A DNA stretch of 64,000 nt from Marinobacter changyiensis (GCF_009193265.1 NZ_VZZZ01000001.1:1116001-1180000), one strand, 5' to 3'; positions 16,172-25,569 are shown, numbered from the stretch's first letter. Made by a program: numbers and translations. The notes: generated by a model from the letters alone, not told the origin.

Positions 16172-17377
16172 ATGGTTGATCGATTTACACCGGATACCTC
16201 CCGCCGTGATGTGCTGACCGCTATCGTGGCAGTGATCGTTTTGTTACTCGTTACCCACGGATTGGGACGGTTCATTTTCACCCCGTTGCTGCCGTATCTG
16301 GTGGATGACGGTCAAATCACTGCGCAGCAAGGCGCCGTGATCGCCACCTGGAACTACCTGGGTTACTTGGTGGGGGCACTGTTGGCGGTCCGGTGGCACC
16401 GAGTCGAGCATATTCGCCTGGTTCTGCCCCTGGCGCTGGCTGTTCACGTGTTGACAACACTGGCCCAGACTCAACTCGACCAGGCAGGGCCGATTGCGGC
16501 CTCCAGATGGTTGAATGGCGTGGCCAATGGCGCGGTGTTTGTTCAGGCTCCGGCCTTGCTCCTGGAGTGGCTGGTGGTACGCCGACGCGCCGCTATGAGT
16601 GGTCTGGTCTACATTGGTGTGGGTGCCGGCTTGTTGCTCTCAAGCACGCTGGTGACCGCAACGTCGGATATTCTGGTGGGGGCTTCGCGTTGGTGGCCCG
16701 CGGCATTGCTGTCACTGCCCCTGGCCTGGTGGGGTGTTCACCGGATGCTTCAGCTTGAGCTTCCGGAGCAGCCCAGGCGTGAAGACGGATCTCTCATCGC
16801 CAAAACGCCTTTGTTGGACCGTGCCAGCATCCCCCTGTTCCTGGCCTACGCCGGCGCCGGCCTTGGCTATATTCTGCCGATGACTTTCCTGCCCTTGCTG
16901 GCCCGCCAGCAGCTTTCGCCCGGAGACTGGCTTATCGACGGGGCCTGGCTCATAGTTGCCCTGGCCACGCTGCCCTCTACCTGGCTCTGGAACTATCTTG
17001 GCGGCCGCATGGGCGACCTGCCGGCGTTACGCCTCAATTTCATGGTGCAGTTACTGGGGGTGTTGGCGGCAGTTCTGTTGCCGGGAGCGGTGGGAGTTGT
17101 AATCTGCGCGGCTTTGGTCGGTGGCACCTTCATTGGCACCGTGCTTCTGACTCAGCGGGTTGGCCGTGCCATGCACCCGCATCAGGGGCCGCGGCTTTCG
17201 GCCGCCCTGGTGGCACTTTATGGATTTGCGCAAATGGCGGGCCCCTGGTTGGCCAAAAAATGGCTCGATCTGGGGGGTACTCTCGACAGTGCGTTCTGGA
17301 TAGGAGTAGGCGCGCTGGCTTTGGGTCTGCTGTTTGCGTTCCTGGTGCCCCGGCCTGAAAGCTGGAAGTGTCATTGA
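16172..17377 (+). CDS. MFS transporter, YbfB/YjiJ family
   Basis: A 401-residue protein with twelve predicted helices. The N-terminal VTHGLGRFIFTPLLPYLVDDGQITAQQGAVIATWNYLGYLVGAL is characteristic of the YbfB/YjiJ (DUF1228) branch of the major facilitator superfamily, whose substrates are unknown. Start taken at ATG 16172; the TTG at 16148 would add eight residues with little support. It is separated from the SCO gene by about 100 bases and its end overlaps no gene, but hrpB starts 14 bases later, so they may be co-transcribed. Confidence 0.85.
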   Translation: MVDRFTPDTSRRDVLTAIVAVIVLLLVTHGLGRFIFTPLLPYLVDDGQITAQQGAVIATWNYLGYLVGALLAVRWHRVEHIRLVLPLALAVHVLTTLAQTQLDQAGPIAASRWLNGVANGAVFVQAPALLLEWLVVRRRAAMSGLVYIGVGAGLLLSSTLVTATSDILVGASRWWPAALLSLPLAWWGVHRMLQLELPEQPRREDGSLIAKTPLLDRASIPLFLAYAGAGLGYILPMTFLPLLARQQLSPGDWLIDGAWLIVALATLPSTWLWNYLGGRMGDLPALRLNFMVQLLGVLAAVLLPGAVGVVICAALVGGTFIGTVLLTQRVGRAMHPHQGPRLSAALVALYGFAQMAGPWLAKKWLDLGGTLDSAFWIGVGALALGLLFAFLVPRPESWKCH

Positions 17378-17390
17378 GGGGCCGTTAGCC

Positions 17391-19868
17391 ATGTTACCGA
17401 TAGATGCAATGCTGCCCCAGCTGTTGGAGGTACTGGCCACCCGAAACACGGTACTACTGCAGGCTCCCCCGGGCGCCGGCAAGACCACCCGCGTGCCGCA
17501 GGCTCTTTTACAGGCCGACTGGGTGCAAGGTAAAGCCATCCTGATGCTGGAGCCTCGTCGCCTGGCGGCAAGGTCGGCAGCCAGGTTCATGGCATCGCAA
17601 CTGGGGGAACAACCGGGCCAGCGGGTCGGGTACCGGACTCGGCTCGATAGCCAGATTTCCCATCAGACCCGCATTGAAGTGGTGACCGAAGGTATCCTGA
17701 CCCGGCTGATCCAGGATGATCCCGCCCTGGAGCGCTATGCCGCAATCCTGTTCGATGAATTCCACGAACGTTCCCTGCAGGCTGACCTTGGCCTGGCGCT
17801 GGTACGTGAAGCCCAGCAAGCCTTACGGGAAGATCTCAGAGTCGTGGTGATGTCCGCCACACTCGACACCGCACCCCTCGCCCGCTTATTGAACGATGCA
17901 CCGGTACTGAGCAGCGAAGGCAGAGCGTTTCCGGTGGACGTGCACTATGTCCCGGTGACCGGCCGCACCCGATTGCCTGACCAGGTTGTAGCGGTTATCC
18001 AGCAGGTGTTGAGTACAGAGTCAGGGTCGTTGCTGGTGTTTCTGCCCGGTGCCGGCGAAATCAGACGTACCGAACAGGCACTGCGAGGTACATTACCAGC
18101 ACACACCCACCTCGCTCCGCTCTACGGCAACCTGACCAACACGCAGCAGGATCTGGCCATTGCCCCTGCCGCCAAGGGTGAGCGCAAGGTTGTCCTGGCC
18201 ACGGCCATTGCCGAAACCAGTCTGACCATTGAGGGCATCCGGGTTGTCGTTGATAGTGGCCAACAGCGTCGTGGGGTGTTCGACGCCAACAGTGGCATGA
18301 CACGGTTAGTGACTCAGCGGGTCTCCCGGGCGGCGGCGGAACAACGTAAGGGCCGGGCCGGAAGGATCGAGCCGGGCGTGTGCTACCGCCTTTGGGGCGA
18401 AGCCGAACAGTTCGGCCTGAGGGAGTTCACGCCGCCGGAAATACAGCAGGCAGATCTGACCGCCATGGTGCTGGAACTGGCCCAGTGGGGCGCCCGTTCC
18501 CCGGATGATCTGGCCTGGATTGATCCACCGCCGCCGGCACACTGGCAGCAAGCGGTCGATTTGCTGAAGTGGCTGGACCTGCTTGATGTTCATGGCGCCA
18601 TAACCGGGCTCGGTATAGCAGCCCGCAACCTGGGCTGTCATCCGCGACTCGCCCATATGATGTTGCGGGGCCGGTCCCTGGGTTGGCCGGTATTATCGGC
18701 ACAGTTGACCGCCTTGCTGGAAGAGCGCGACCTGCTGGGCCAGCGCGGTGGCGCGGATATGCACCAGCGGGTTCGGGTACTGCGGGGTGAGGAACGGATG
18801 CCCGGGCTTGATGCAGGGCGACTCGCCGCTATCCGCAAAGCCGTCCAGCGCTGGGTACAGCCCGGATCCGGAGATTGCTGTGATACCGTGAGTGCTGAAA
18901 CAGTGGGACGTTTGTTAGCACTTGCTTACCCGGATCGTATCGCGCGCCAGCGAGCCGGGCAATCGGGTCGCTATCTGCTCAGTAACGGTCGAGGGGCGGT
19001 GCTCCGGGCCGAGGACCCACTGGCGCGTTACGAGTGGCTGGCCTGTGCCGAGCTTGATGGCCAGGCCCGGGAAGCGTTGATCTATCTGGCGGCTCCGTTG
19101 GAGCCATCGTGGTTGGAGGAAGACTTCAGTCAGCGCCTGGTGACGCTCGATGAGGTGAACTGGGACGAGCATCGAGGTACCGTTGTTGCCCGCCGCCAAC
19201 TGCGCCTCGGCAAGCTGGTGCTGGCCGAACAGGTATTGCCCCAACCTGCCCCGGCGCTGATCCAGCGGGCACTACTGGATGCAGTTGTTACCAAAGGGCT
19301 GGACAGTTTGCCCTGGTCATCCCAAGCTCGACAGTGGTGTGCCAGGGTGACCCTGCTACGTAAACAGTTCGGCGACGGTTGGCCGGATGTCAGCGAACCT
19401 CAGCTAGTGGCAACGCTGGCGGACTGGTTAGGTCCGTTTATGCCGGGCCTGAACCGCTGGTCGGACTTACAAAAGCTGGATTTGTTGCCGGCTTTGGCCA
19501 ATTTACTCAGCTATGATCAGCAGCATCTACTGAACCAACTGGCGCCGGAGGCCCTGGTGATACCCGCCGGTCAAAGTGTGCCCCTGGACTACACGTCTGA
19601 AGGCGGGCCGGCACTGGCGGCCAAGCTGCAAACGTTGTTTGGATGGCAGCAGACTCCGCGCATTGCAGATGGCCGGGTTGCGGTGGTTATTCACCTGCTA
19701 TCACCTGCCCGTCGATCACTGGCCATCACCAGCGATCTCGCGAGCTTCTGGCAAAATACCTATCCGGAGGTCCGCAAAGACATGCGCGGCCGCTATCCCA
19801 AGCATCCCTGGCCGGAAAATCCGTTGCAAGCGGAGGCAAGAATGGGCACCAAGAAACAGGGCTTCTGA
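17391..19868 (+). CDS. hrpB: ATP-dependent helicase HrpB
   Basis: An 825-residue DExH-box helicase. Walker A APPGAGKTT (about residue 25), motif Ia LMLEPRRLAARS, motif II DEFHERS, motif III VVMSATLD, motif V VVLATAIAETSLTIEGI and motif VI QRKGRAGRIEPGVCYRLW are all present, followed by the helicase-associated domains and the HrpB C-terminal region ending RYPKHPWPENPLQAEARMGTK. The biological role in most bacteria is unclear. ATG 17391 is chosen because a GAGGGG lies upstream and the first residues match the family start. Confidence 0.95.
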   Translation: MLPIDAMLPQLLEVLATRNTVLLQAPPGAGKTTRVPQALLQADWVQGKAILMLEPRRLAARSAARFMASQLGEQPGQRVGYRTRLDSQISHQTRIEVVTEGILTRLIQDDPALERYAAILFDEFHERSLQADLGLALVREAQQALREDLRVVVMSATLDTAPLARLLNDAPVLSSEGRAFPVDVHYVPVTGRTRLPDQVVAVIQQVLSTESGSLLVFLPGAGEIRRTEQALRGTLPAHTHLAPLYGNLTNTQQDLAIAPAAKGERKVVLATAIAETSLTIEGIRVVVDSGQQRRGVFDANSGMTRLVTQRVSRAAAEQRKGRAGRIEPGVCYRLWGEAEQFGLREFTPPEIQQADLTAMVLELAQWGARSPDDLAWIDPPPPAHWQQAVDLLKWLDLLDVHGAITGLGIAARNLGCHPRLAHMMLRGRSLGWPVLSAQLTALLEERDLLGQRGGADMHQRVRVLRGEERMPGLDAGRLAAIRKAVQRWVQPGSGDCCDTVSAETVGRLLALAYPDRIARQRAGQSGRYLLSNGRGAVLRAEDPLARYEWLACAELDGQAREALIYLAAPLEPSWLEEDFSQRLVTLDEVNWDEHRGTVVARRQLRLGKLVLAEQVLPQPAPALIQRALLDAVVTKGLDSLPWSSQARQWCARVTLLRKQFGDGWPDVSEPQLVATLADWLGPFMPGLNRWSDLQKLDLLPALANLLSYDQQHLLNQLAPEALVIPAGQSVPLDYTSEGGPALAAKLQTLFGWQQTPRIADGRVAVVIHLLSPARRSLAITSDLASFWQNTYPEVRKDMRGRYPKHPWPENPLQAEARMGTKKQGF

Positions 19869-19934
19869 TAATGCTTGCTTAACACCGAAACCGGCATAGA
19901 ATGCTCGGCGTCTTTGGTCAGTTGTCAAGCCGCC

Positions 19935-20750
19935 ATGCACCTTGTTTCGTTCAACATTTTTCGTACCCTGGGCCTGCCGAACACCCAGATACTCAAACCG
20001 GAGCAGTTTCTCCAACACAAAGAGCTGTTGCAGCAGGCAGACTGGGTGTTGTTCCCGGAGTACTGGCAGCTCAATGCCCTGGTTCATGGCCTGAAATGTC
20101 GGGTGTTTCCCAGTATTTCCAGCTATCGGATCGGGCACGACAAGATCGAGATGACCCGAGCGTTTCAGACCGTTGCAGCACTTCATACGCCCTGGACGCT
20201 GATCCTCGCCAATGGCCCTGAAGAGCGGGAGCAGGTCTGGCAAACCATGTCTTTGCCCTTTGTTGCCAAGCACCCGAAAGCCAGTATGGGGGAGGGGGTC
20301 TGGCTGATTGAAAGCGCAGAGGACTGGCGTCGCTACTATGAGAGCGCCGACGTGCTGTATGTGCAGGAGTACTTGCCAATTGATCGCGATATTCGAGTAG
20401 TCGTGGTGGGTGATCAGGTGGTGTCGGCTTACTGGCGCCACCAGGCCCCTCAGGGCTTTTATAACAACGTTGCACGAGGTGGCTGGGTCGGCGCTGACCA
20501 AGTGCCCGATAGTGCCACCGCGCTGGCTCTGCAGGTTGCCCGGGATCTTGATGTCAACCATGCCGGTTTTGATATTGCCATGGTGGGCGACTACCCGTAT
20601 CTGCTGGAGTTCAATCGTCTGTTCGGTAATCAGGGCCTGGCCGGAAAACGGGTTCAGGAAACCATGTTGCATTACCTGGGTGCTCAGCTCGAACCCAAGG
20701 ATCCGGACGAGCCAGTCAGTCCGGTACCATTGTGGCGCATAGCGGGTTAA
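19935..20750 (+). CDS. Orphan ATP-grasp (RimK-like) ligase
   Basis: A 271-residue protein with an ATP-grasp fold. Visible are a central LPFVAKHPKASMGEGVWLIE glycine-rich loop, LYVQEYLPIDRDIRVVVVGDQVVSAYWR (Asp-Arg metal/ATP strand), the FYNNVARGGWVG segment and NHAGFDIAMVGDYPYLLEFNRLFGNQG with the metal-binding Glu-x-Asn. These make it a carboxylate-amine or thiol ligase related to RimK and glutathione synthetase; the substrate cannot be told. Start at ATG 19935 (MHLVSFNIFRTLG). It stands 66 bases after hrpB with no partner gene for peptide modification nearby. Confidence 0.75.
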   Translation: MHLVSFNIFRTLGLPNTQILKPEQFLQHKELLQQADWVLFPEYWQLNALVHGLKCRVFPSISSYRIGHDKIEMTRAFQTVAALHTPWTLILANGPEEREQVWQTMSLPFVAKHPKASMGEGVWLIESAEDWRRYYESADVLYVQEYLPIDRDIRVVVVGDQVVSAYWRHQAPQGFYNNVARGGWVGADQVPDSATALALQVARDLDVNHAGFDIAMVGDYPYLLEFNRLFGNQGLAGKRVQETMLHYLGAQLEPKDPDEPVSPVPLWRIAG

Positions 20751-20832
20751 GGTTTCACGCGGTGAAAGCATCTTTCTTAAAGCGTGAAAGCACGCTAACG
20801 TGCTGTTAAAAAAAATATAAAAGGAGAATTGA

Positions 20833-21036
20833 ATGGCAGGACGAAAGGTAATAGGTCTGGTGTTACTGTTGGTAGGCATTCTGTTGCTGTTTTTCGGCTG
20901 GCAGTCCACCGAATCCGTCGGTGAGCAGATTTCGGAGACGTTCACCGGGCGCTTTACCGATGAAACCATGTTTTACCTGATCGGCGGCGCTGCCGCTGCG
21001 GTAGCAGGTATCTTTCTGGCGGTACTGAAACGCTAG
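20833..21036 (+). CDS. DUF3185 family small membrane protein
   Basis: A 67-residue protein with two membrane helices (about 5-22 and 46-64) joined by a polar loop (QSTESVGEQISETFTGRFTD). This matches the small DUF3185 family of unknown function. A good AAGGAG lies just upstream of the ATG. A terminator-like hairpin stands about 105 bases downstream. Confidence 0.8.
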   Translation: MAGRKVIGLVLLLVGILLLFFGWQSTESVGEQISETFTGRFTDETMFYLIGGAAAAVAGIFLAVLKR

Positions 21037-21140
21037 AACATTTCCGGACCAGCCCCAGCTCGTCAATAGCCGCACCGGCGGAGGTGGGTAGATATGCTGA
21101 TAGCCCCGGTTAACGCAAAGCCCTAAATTTCGCGCCAATC

Positions 21141-21176
21141 GGCATCCGTCGTGCAGTTCCGGATGCCTTTATTTTT
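21141..21176 (+). terminator. Terminator upstream of speC
   Basis: GGCATCC (21141-21147) and GGATGCC (21161-21167) form a hairpin followed by TTTATTTTT. It lies only 34 bases before the speC start, so speC must be transcribed either from a promoter overlapping it or by read-through. Confidence 0.6.
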
Positions 21177-21209
21177 GGTCCGTTGTCCCCATGGGAGGAA
21201 CCCCCACCA

Positions 21210-22385
21210 ATGAGTGATCAGACATCCATCCAGCTCTCCGACTACTACGATGCCGCCACCTTCAGCCGCATCAAGGCTCTGGCGGATACCAAGGAAACCC
21301 CCTTTGTGGTCATCGATACGGCGACCATCAACCGCCAGTATGATGAACTGACAGAAGGTTTTCCCTACGCCAGCGTTTACTATGCAGTGAAGGCCAACCC
21401 GGCACCGGAAGTGCTCACGATGTTGCGGGACAAAGGCGCCAACTTTGATATCGCCTCGATCTACGAGCTGGAAAAAGTGATGTCTCATGGTGTGACTCCG
21501 GATCGCATCAGCTACGGCAACACCATCAAGAAGAGCCGCGACATCCGCAGCTTTTATGAAAAAGGTGTGCGGATGTATGCCACCGATTCTGAAGCCGACC
21601 TGCGCAATATTGCCAAGGCAGCGCCTGGCTCAAAAATCTATGTGCGCATTCTGACGGAAGGTACCCTGACGGCGGACTGGCCGCTTTCTCGCAAGTTCGG
21701 CTGTCAGACCGATATGGCCATGGATCTGTTGATCCTTGCCCGTGATCTGGGCCTGGTGCCTTACGGGGTGTCCTTCCACGTGGGCTCTCAGCAGCGGGAA
21801 ATCGGCGCCTGGGATGCGGCGCTGGGCAAGGTCAAGATCATCTTCGAACGGCTGAAAGAAGAAGATGGCATCGAGCTCAAAATGATCAACATGGGCGGCG
21901 GCTTTCCGGCCAACTACATTAACCGTACCAATGAATTGAAGATTTACGCGGAAGAGATCGAGCGTTTTATCCGTGAAGATTTCGGCGATGATTTCCCGGA
22001 AATTATCATTGAGCCCGGTCGCTCACTGATATCCAACGCCGGGGTGCTGGTCAGCGAAGTGGTGCTGATCTCCCGTAAATCCCGGACTGCCCTGCACCGC
22101 TGGGTATTTACCGATGTGGGCAAGTTCTCCGGCCTGATCGAAACCCTTGATGAATCCATCAAGTTCCCGATCTACACTGAAAAAACCGGTGAGCATGAAG
22201 ACGTGGTGATTGCCGGGCCAACCTGTGACAGTGCCGATATCATGTATGAGCATTATAAATACGGCCTGCCCCTGAACCTGGCCATTGGTGACCGCATGTA
22301 CTGGCTTTCCACGGGAGCCTACACCACCACCTACAGTGCGGTAGAATTCAACGGCTTCCCGCCGCTGAAAGACTATTACATCTGA
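21210..22385 (+). CDS. speC: Ornithine/lysine decarboxylase, alanine-racemase fold
   Basis: A 391-residue PLP enzyme of fold type III. The PLP lysine is in YYAVKANPAP (about residue 55), followed by NFDIASIYELEKV, ISYGNTIKK, SFHVGSQQ, NMGGGFPANY, IIEPGRSL and the dimer-interface GPTCDSADI with the catalytic Cys, then GAYTTTYSAVEFNGF. This closely resembles Pseudomonas SpeC, which makes putrescine from ornithine. The ATG 21210 follows a GGGAGGA. Monocistronic, with a clear terminator downstream. Confidence 0.9.
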   Translation: MSDQTSIQLSDYYDAATFSRIKALADTKETPFVVIDTATINRQYDELTEGFPYASVYYAVKANPAPEVLTMLRDKGANFDIASIYELEKVMSHGVTPDRISYGNTIKKSRDIRSFYEKGVRMYATDSEADLRNIAKAAPGSKIYVRILTEGTLTADWPLSRKFGCQTDMAMDLLILARDLGLVPYGVSFHVGSQQREIGAWDAALGKVKIIFERLKEEDGIELKMINMGGGFPANYINRTNELKIYAEEIERFIREDFGDDFPEIIIEPGRSLISNAGVLVSEVVLISRKSRTALHRWVFTDVGKFSGLIETLDESIKFPIYTEKTGEHEDVVIAGPTCDSADIMYEHYKYGLPLNLAIGDRMYWLSTGAYTTTYSAVEFNGFPPLKDYYI

Positions 22386-22414
22386 ACTGACGGTGCTGAT
22401 TTGAAAATTTGAAG

Positions 22415-22440
22415 GCTGGCCACTGTTGCCAGCTTTTTTT
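22415..22440 (+). terminator. Rho-independent terminator of speC
   Basis: GCTGGC (22415-22420), seven-base loop and GCCAGC (22428-22433) followed by seven T. Confidence 0.85.
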
Positions 22441-22472
22441 ATTGCCCTGATGTGCGGTCGGACGCCGGTTAT

Positions 22473-23663
22473 TCAGGTCGAAGCGGCCTGACGGCGTAGA
22501 TCCAGCGACCAGGCCACCGGCAGTACCAACACACCAAAGACCAGGATGGTGACCAGTGCCAGGCGGGTGTCTCCGGTGGCGTCGGCAAACACCCCACCTA
22601 CCATTGGTACCGCAAAGGATAACGTGTAGCCCACCAGAAAATTTCCCGCCGACAGGCGGCCGGTATCTGCGCTGGCCACCAGCAGGGGTGGCAATGCGAC
22701 CAGCAGAATCAGCATGATGCCCGCGGTAAAGCTCATGCAGACTGCAAAAGCAATGCTGAGCCAGCCGGTGCTCAGAATCATACCGGCCAGGGACATCAGG
22801 CTGATCGTTGCCACGCTCAGGATCAGGTTTTTCCTCCCTACCCAGGCGCGGGCCATCTTCAACATCACCAGTGAGGCCGCAACCTGGGCGAGGTTGAACC
22901 AGAACAGCGCGTCTGCCAGATTGGCGAGTTCGTCGCGCTGCTCGAGCAGGTTGGCCATATAAGCGTTGACGCCGAAAAACAGTGAGCCGGAACAACCGAG
23001 CAGTAAACCCAGGCGCAGCGTTAGCGGGTTGGTCCAGTCCGGCAACCAGGCGGGTCTGGCAACCGGCCGGTTGCGATCCCGGATCGGAAGATACAGCAGC
23101 CCGGCCACTATCAGTGCCGGCAATGACCAGGCCAGTAAAGTAAGCCGCCAGCTGTTATCGAGCGCGGGCATGACCAGAGGCAGGGTAACGCCGGCACCGA
23201 TGAATTCCCCCATCAGCATACCGTTCATGTAGATCGCTGACCCCATGGCAAGGTGGCGGGCTTCCAGCCAGCGGGGCAACAGTGCGGGCAGCGAGGGCTG
23301 CATCATGGAGATACCTAACCCCATCACGGCGCTCGCAGCCATCAATACGAAGGTGTCCGGTGCAAGGCCTCGGCTGGCGGACCCAAGAGCAACAATAACC
23401 AGTGATAGCGCCAGGGTATTGCGGGGGCCAAAGCGGGAAATTGCCAGAGAACCGGGCATTGAGCCGATAGCCAGCATCAGCACCGGTAAGGTGGTCAGGG
23501 CGCCAGTGAGGGCCTGACTCAGCATCAGTTCATCAGCGATGAACGGTGCCAGAGCCGGCGCCACCAAGAGGGGTATGCGAAGGTAGAGCCCGGCCAGCCA
23601 CAATAGAATCGCTGCCAACCAGAGGTTGCTTGCGGCAGGCTGGACGGGTCTCTGATCAATCAA
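22473..23663 (-). CDS. MFS transporter, CynX/NimT family
   Basis: A 396-residue protein with twelve helices; the start NLWLAAILLWLAGLYLRIPLLVAPALAPFIADELMLSQALTG and IGSMPGSLAISRFGPRNTLALSLV fit the CynX/NimT branch of MFS transporters. It begins with a TTG at 23663; no better start is near. The gap to the upstream ectC is only 23 bases on the same strand, so the two probably form an operon and this permease may move ectoine, its precursor or a related solute. That link is inference from position only. Confidence 0.8.
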   Translation of the reverse strand: MIDQRPVQPAASNLWLAAILLWLAGLYLRIPLLVAPALAPFIADELMLSQALTGALTTLPVLMLAIGSMPGSLAISRFGPRNTLALSLVIVALGSASRGLAPDTFVLMAASAVMGLGISMMQPSLPALLPRWLEARHLAMGSAIYMNGMLMGEFIGAGVTLPLVMPALDNSWRLTLLAWSLPALIVAGLLYLPIRDRNRPVARPAWLPDWTNPLTLRLGLLLGCSGSLFFGVNAYMANLLEQRDELANLADALFWFNLAQVAASLVMLKMARAWVGRKNLILSVATISLMSLAGMILSTGWLSIAFAVCMSFTAGIMLILLVALPPLLVASADTGRLSAGNFLVGYTLSFAVPMVGGVFADATGDTRLALVTILVFGVLVLPVAWSLDLRRQAAST

Positions 23664-23686
23664 AACAACGGTACAGGGCCGTCGTT

Positions 23687-24085
23687 TCAGTCATCGTCTA
23701 CCAGGCTGTAAGCGCCGTCGGCGTCGTGGGTTTCTTGCCCGGTGACCGGCGGGTTGAAGGCACAGATCAGGCGCATGTCCTCGGTGCCACCGTGCAGCTG
23801 GTGTTTGTCATGCTTGTCCAGCGCATAAAGAGTGCCGTCGGTAATCTGGTGGGTTTCGCCGGTTTCCAGATCGGTGATGGAGCCATTGCCGGAGACACAG
23901 TAAACCGCCTCAAGATGATTCTTGTACCAGAATTCGTGTTCAGAACCGGCCGGGATGATGGTTTCATGGAATGAAAAACCCATGCCTTCTTTTTTGAGCA
24001 GTAACCGGCGACTTACCCAAGGTGAATCCACGCCCTTAACTTCGCGCTCGGTTCCGATAATATCCTGGACTCTGACAATTTTCAT
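23687..24085 (-). CDS. ectC: L-ectoine synthase, without ectA or ectB nearby
   Basis: A 132-residue cupin that closes N-gamma-acetyl-diaminobutyrate (ADABA) to ectoine. By comparison with characterised EctC, the iron ligands are present as Glu59 (NHLEAVYC), Tyr87 and His95 (KHDKHQL), and the substrate residues Trp23, Arg27 and Glu118 also match, so it should be active. The genes for the first two steps, ectB and ectA, are not in the window. It is followed by an MFS permease and preceded by a 15-base palindrome. Orphan ectC genes are known from some bacteria that need precursor from outside; a full ect operon elsewhere cannot be excluded. Confidence 0.9.
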   Translation of the reverse strand: MKIVRVQDIIGTEREVKGVDSPWVSRRLLLKKEGMGFSFHETIIPAGSEHEFWYKNHLEAVYCVSGNGSITDLETGETHQITDGTLYALDKHDKHQLHGGTEDMRLICAFNPPVTGQETHDADGAYSLVDDD

Positions 24086-24120
24086 AATGATCCCCTTTTT
24101 TGTGTTGAGTATTCAGTCTA

Positions 24121-24135
24121 ACAGGATAATCCTGT
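24121..24135. promoter_or_regulatory. Perfect palindrome upstream of ectC
   Basis: ACAGGAT-A-ATCCTGT, 7-base arms around one base, 36 bases before the ectC ATG and directly after the end of the upstream GTPase gene. A good candidate operator for control of ectC; it has no T-run to act as a terminator. Confidence 0.45.
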
Positions 24136-24138
24136 CTG

Positions 24139-25569
24139 TCATGCCGGGTTCAATCGCCATTCGTCGTAGGCGTCCAGGGCAGCTGCTATTGCGAGCTCCA
24201 GTTCATGCCTGGATTTTCCGTCCAGTTCTTTGTTCCTGCGACATTTATCAAAGCATTTCTGGATAGTATTGCGACTGGTGCGATTCAGGTGTTGCAACCA
24301 GTGGCTTTCGGTGGGTACCAGGTCCAGGGGGTCCCTGCCAGCATGGTTTCGGTGGCTGATGTGCCACCAGTGATCAATGGCGCGGCCCAGTATGATGTAA
24401 CCGAACTGGCTGTCCTGCACCGGTCCGAAGGTGGCTGTTTGCAGCCCTTCACGGAGGGGGCCGAGCTTGAGGGCCGACAACGCGAGGCGATCGCCATAGA
24501 AATAACTGCCAGCTGCACCAATCAGACCTCCGACCAGTGCACCGGCACCCAGAGAGGTGCCCAGGGTCACGGCATCGATGCCAACGCCTCCGAGAGCCCC
24601 GGCACCGAAGCCGGCGGTGGTCAGATAGGCCCGGCTGACACCCCAGGCCCGGCGGCTTTTCTCACTGAACAGATCGTGGTCACTGTGCCAGGTCAGCTCC
24701 GCTTCCTGACGCTGAATCCGGTTGTGCTGATAAAGTCGTTCGATAGCCAGCCTGAGTGCCTGCTCCCGTTGGCGTTGGTGCTTGTACCAGCGTTCGCGAA
24801 GACTGACAGCCAGTTCATCATCGGACTGGCCTGGCAAGCGCCCGGCGGTAAAGGTGCGTTGCTCACGCCAGGTCATCATCTCTTCCAGGGCTTTGGCAAT
24901 GAGGCCGGCGGTTTGTTCACGACGCCTCATCCGCTGGTCCCGAAGGTGCCGAACCGCGCGTTCCAGCGGTTGCTCCCAGGCGGGTTCAAGCTGTCCAAAT
25001 GCCTTCAGCAGGCTCAGATGCTGGTCAAACGGCGCACGTACCGCATCAAACCGGCGCACCACCTGGAAAAACTGACCCAGTGCCGCCTGCCAGGTCTCAC
25101 TGTAATCATCCGGGCCAATACTGTTGATCAGTGCCAGACTGGGCTGGCCGGTCCAGCGCAAAATCGTCATTTCAGCTTCGTTTTCCGCGCTATACGGAAC
25201 CGAGCCGTCAACGACATAGATGATCCCTGCGCCTTCGACAAGGGGCGCGAGCAGTTCACATTCATCATGAAAGCGGGCGTCGTTCCGGTGTTGGGTCACG
25301 AAAGCCGCTACGGTTTCTGCCCGGTCTGAGGCGGTCAGGCTGTGGGCCTGCAGCCATTCGAGTACCTTTCTGGGTCGCTGGAAGCCCGGAGTGTCGACCA
25401 GGGTGTAGAGAGTTTCCCCGTCGACGGTCAGGGGGTAGGCCTGGCTTTGCCGGGTTGTTCCCGGTTCCAGCGCAATCGCAATGGCATCGTTCTGGGACAA
25501 GGTCGCCACCACGCTGGACTTGCCTTTGTTCGGGTGACCCACCACTGCAAAAACAGGACCTGCTGTCAT
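24139..25569 (-). CDS. DUF3482 domain GTPase
   Basis: A 476-residue protein. The N-terminal GTPase domain has G1 GHPNKGKSS (about 11-19), switch GTTRQ, G3 DTPG and a probable G4 NSIGPDD, which lacks the usual NKxD. The C-terminal half matches DUF3482, including a glycine-rich hydrophobic stretch (GFGAGALGGVGIDAVTLGTS, LGAGALVGGLIGAAGS) that may insert in the membrane. ATG 25569 overlaps the stop of the DUF2868 gene (ATGA), so both are translationally coupled. Function unknown; the pair is inferred to form a membrane-associated GTPase module. Confidence 0.85.
   Translation of the reverse strand: MTAGPVFAVVGHPNKGKSSVVATLSQNDAIAIALEPGTTRQSQAYPLTVDGETLYTLVDTPGFQRPRKVLEWLQAHSLTASDRAETVAAFVTQHRNDARFHDECELLAPLVEGAGIIYVVDGSVPYSAENEAEMTILRWTGQPSLALINSIGPDDYSETWQAALGQFFQVVRRFDAVRAPFDQHLSLLKAFGQLEPAWEQPLERAVRHLRDQRMRRREQTAGLIAKALEEMMTWREQRTFTAGRLPGQSDDELAVSLRERWYKHQRQREQALRLAIERLYQHNRIQRQEAELTWHSDHDLFSEKSRRAWGVSRAYLTTAGFGAGALGGVGIDAVTLGTSLGAGALVGGLIGAAGSYFYGDRLALSALKLGPLREGLQTATFGPVQDSQFGYIILGRAIDHWWHISHRNHAGRDPLDLVPTESHWLQHLNRTSRNTIQKCFDKCRRNKELDGKSRHELELAIAAALDAYDEWRLNPA

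Noticed and set aside
19716..20969. 417-residue open frame on minus strand
   Set aside because: Runs through the ends of hrpB, the ATP-grasp gene and DUF3185; composition is that of a reverse-strand shadow.
24205..25329. 374-residue open frame opposite the DUF3482 GTPase
   Set aside because: Shadow frame; the minus strand encodes P-loop and family motifs.
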